From positions 1 through 6,443 of the forward strand of contig ONXT01000237.1 of the NCBI GenBank assembly GCA_900321845.1: DNA of 6,443 nucleotides, in the 5' to 3' direction. The notes under the pieces are model-generated. The model did no database searches and was not told the DNA's origin. It worked only from the letters and a program-made list of their open reading frames with translations. Both the position numbers and the translations under genes were made by a program. Every line of letters begins with the position of its first letter. The first letter of the stretch is position 1. Positions 5,768 to 6,443 of the stretch are shown piece by piece. This stretch comes from an uncultured Bacteroidales bacterium (GTDB lineage: Bacteria; Bacteroidota; Bacteroidia; Bacteroidales; WCHB1-69).

Positions 5768-6443
5768 TTATCGTTCAAACAAATCATCTAGTGTAACCTC
5801 CTGCTGAATATTGCCGCTATACGAGTTGTGCTTTACCCCGAAGGTAGTGATCATGGTCGGCACAATGGCTTTGCGTGTCTTTGTCACTGATTTGAAGGCG
5901 GCAATCTTGTTGCGCAAATTGAGCGAATAGTCTTTATCTATGGTAAATTCTCCGCTATAGAATTTCGCCTCACATATATTGATGGCCTTATCTCTTCGGT
6001 CAATAAGAAGGTCTATTTGGGCGCCAGTAGCATTATCGGTGTCCAAATCTCGTTTCTCTACGAACCATGTGGACTGGCGGGTCAGCACAGAACCGATGCC
6101 CAATGCGCGTTTCACCTGTTCGATATGGTCTTTTATTAGTTGCTCGAAACTGTAGCCAAGCCAGTTGTTCTTCTTGGGATTGTCGAGCATGTGCGTCCAA
6201 AAATGCTCATCTTGTCCGTAGTTTTCTCTGATGAACTGCAGATAAAACAGGGTGTAGAAGTCGCACAATTGATAGGTTTGCGTTTTGTTTTTTCTTCCAT
6301 AGTACTGATAAACGCGTAAGAATCCGCATTTTACCAAGTCTTTTAGCGCATTGGATGTAAGCCCATTGTCGGGCAACTTTGTTAGTGTAAGAATCTCATC
6401 GCGGGTCAAACCAATTCGCTTCCCAGATAGAGCCTCCACGATG
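5768..6443 (-). CDS. AAA+ ATPase with C-terminal DUF234 domain (C-terminal part only)
   Basis: The frame is open at the right edge, and its in-frame GTG at 6439-6437 is not a start: the codon before it reads isoleucine and the frame continues. About 225 residues are present. Numbering from that GTG codon, residues 1-60 form a winged-helix-like segment (SGKRIGLTRDEI at 5-16, then LKDLVKCGFLRVY), and about 93-223 are the DUF234 domain, with YSFEQ (96-100), QIDLLIDR (141-148) and INICEAKF (153-160). D143, E157 and K159 with E99 upstream give the outline of a PD-(D/E)XK nuclease-type site. The ending EVTLDDLFER is typical of this family, which is widespread and often multicopy in Bacteroidales. 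The missing N-terminal half should hold Walker A and B motifs. The biological role is not established; it may be a mobile or defence-related gene. Base composition is lower in G+C than its neighbours (24 of 60 at 5941-6000 against 36 of 60 in pheS at 4261-4320). No convincing terminator follows it. Confidence 0.88.
   Translation of the reverse strand, partial: IVEALSGKRIGLTRDEILTLTKLPDNGLTSNALKDLVKCGFLRVYQYYGRKNKTQTYQLCDFYTLFYLQFIRENYGQDEHFWTHMLDNPKKNNWLGYSFEQLIKDHIEQVKRALGIGSVLTRQSTWFVEKRDLDTDNATGAQIDLLIDRRDKAINICEAKFYSGEFTIDKDYSLNLRNKIAAFKSVTKTRKAIVPTMITTFGVKHNSYSGNIQQEVTLDDLFER

Noticed and set aside
5751..5776. Small inverted repeat GAACG / CGTTC after the DUF234 gene
   Set aside because: Only five pairs with a 16-base loop and no T run; not a believable terminator.
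6437..6439. GTG as the start codon of the right-end gene
   Set aside because: The frame remains open to the window edge and the family has a long N-terminal ATPase domain, so this is an internal valine codon.

Overview
The window reads as a compact, single-strand chromosomal segment of a member of the Bacteroidota, most likely order Bacteroidales. Four things point there: a cyclophilin lipoprotein with the long insert typical of that phylum, a PheS with a four-cysteine insert, a TAnnTTTG-type -7 promoter box, and start codons mostly preceded by A/T-rich sequence rather than a strong Shine-Dalgarno. The genus cannot be fixed from this sequence. Every supported gene lies on the minus strand, so the genes are transcribed from right to left.

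Right end (5768-6443): the C-terminal part of an AAA+ ATPase of the DUF234 type, with a PD-(D/E)XK-like motif. Its N-terminal ATPase half is outside the window. A 110-base gap (5658-5767) follows, with a candidate promoter for the next gene.

Centre (161-5657): six closely spaced genes, in transcription order a cyclophilin-type peptidyl-prolyl isomerase lipoprotein, pheS (phenylalanyl-tRNA synthetase alpha), mreC and mreD (cell-elongation scaffold), tpiA (triosephosphate isomerase) and asnS (asparaginyl-tRNA synthetase). Gaps are 61, 35, -8 (overlap), 2 and 58 bases. No convincing internal terminator is visible, and a strong rho-independent terminator stands at 94-139 just after asnS. They may be one transcription unit mixing translation, glycolysis, envelope protein folding and cell shape. 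mreC and mreD are tightly coupled by overlap, but mreB is not upstream and mrdA/rodA are not downstream, which is the usual Bacteroidota arrangement.

Left end (1-79): the first 26 codons of another minus-strand gene, encoding a basic N-terminus followed by a hydrophobic segment; its identity cannot be told.

Most of the window is housekeeping. The features most worth a second look are an uninterrupted run of 18 A (coding strand) inside mreD, framed by perfect 6-base inverted repeats; the separation of mreCD from the rest of its cluster; the DUF234 ATPase; and a terminator region with a duplicated stem arm. I found no CRISPR array, tRNA, rRNA, insertion sequence or clear undescribed system.
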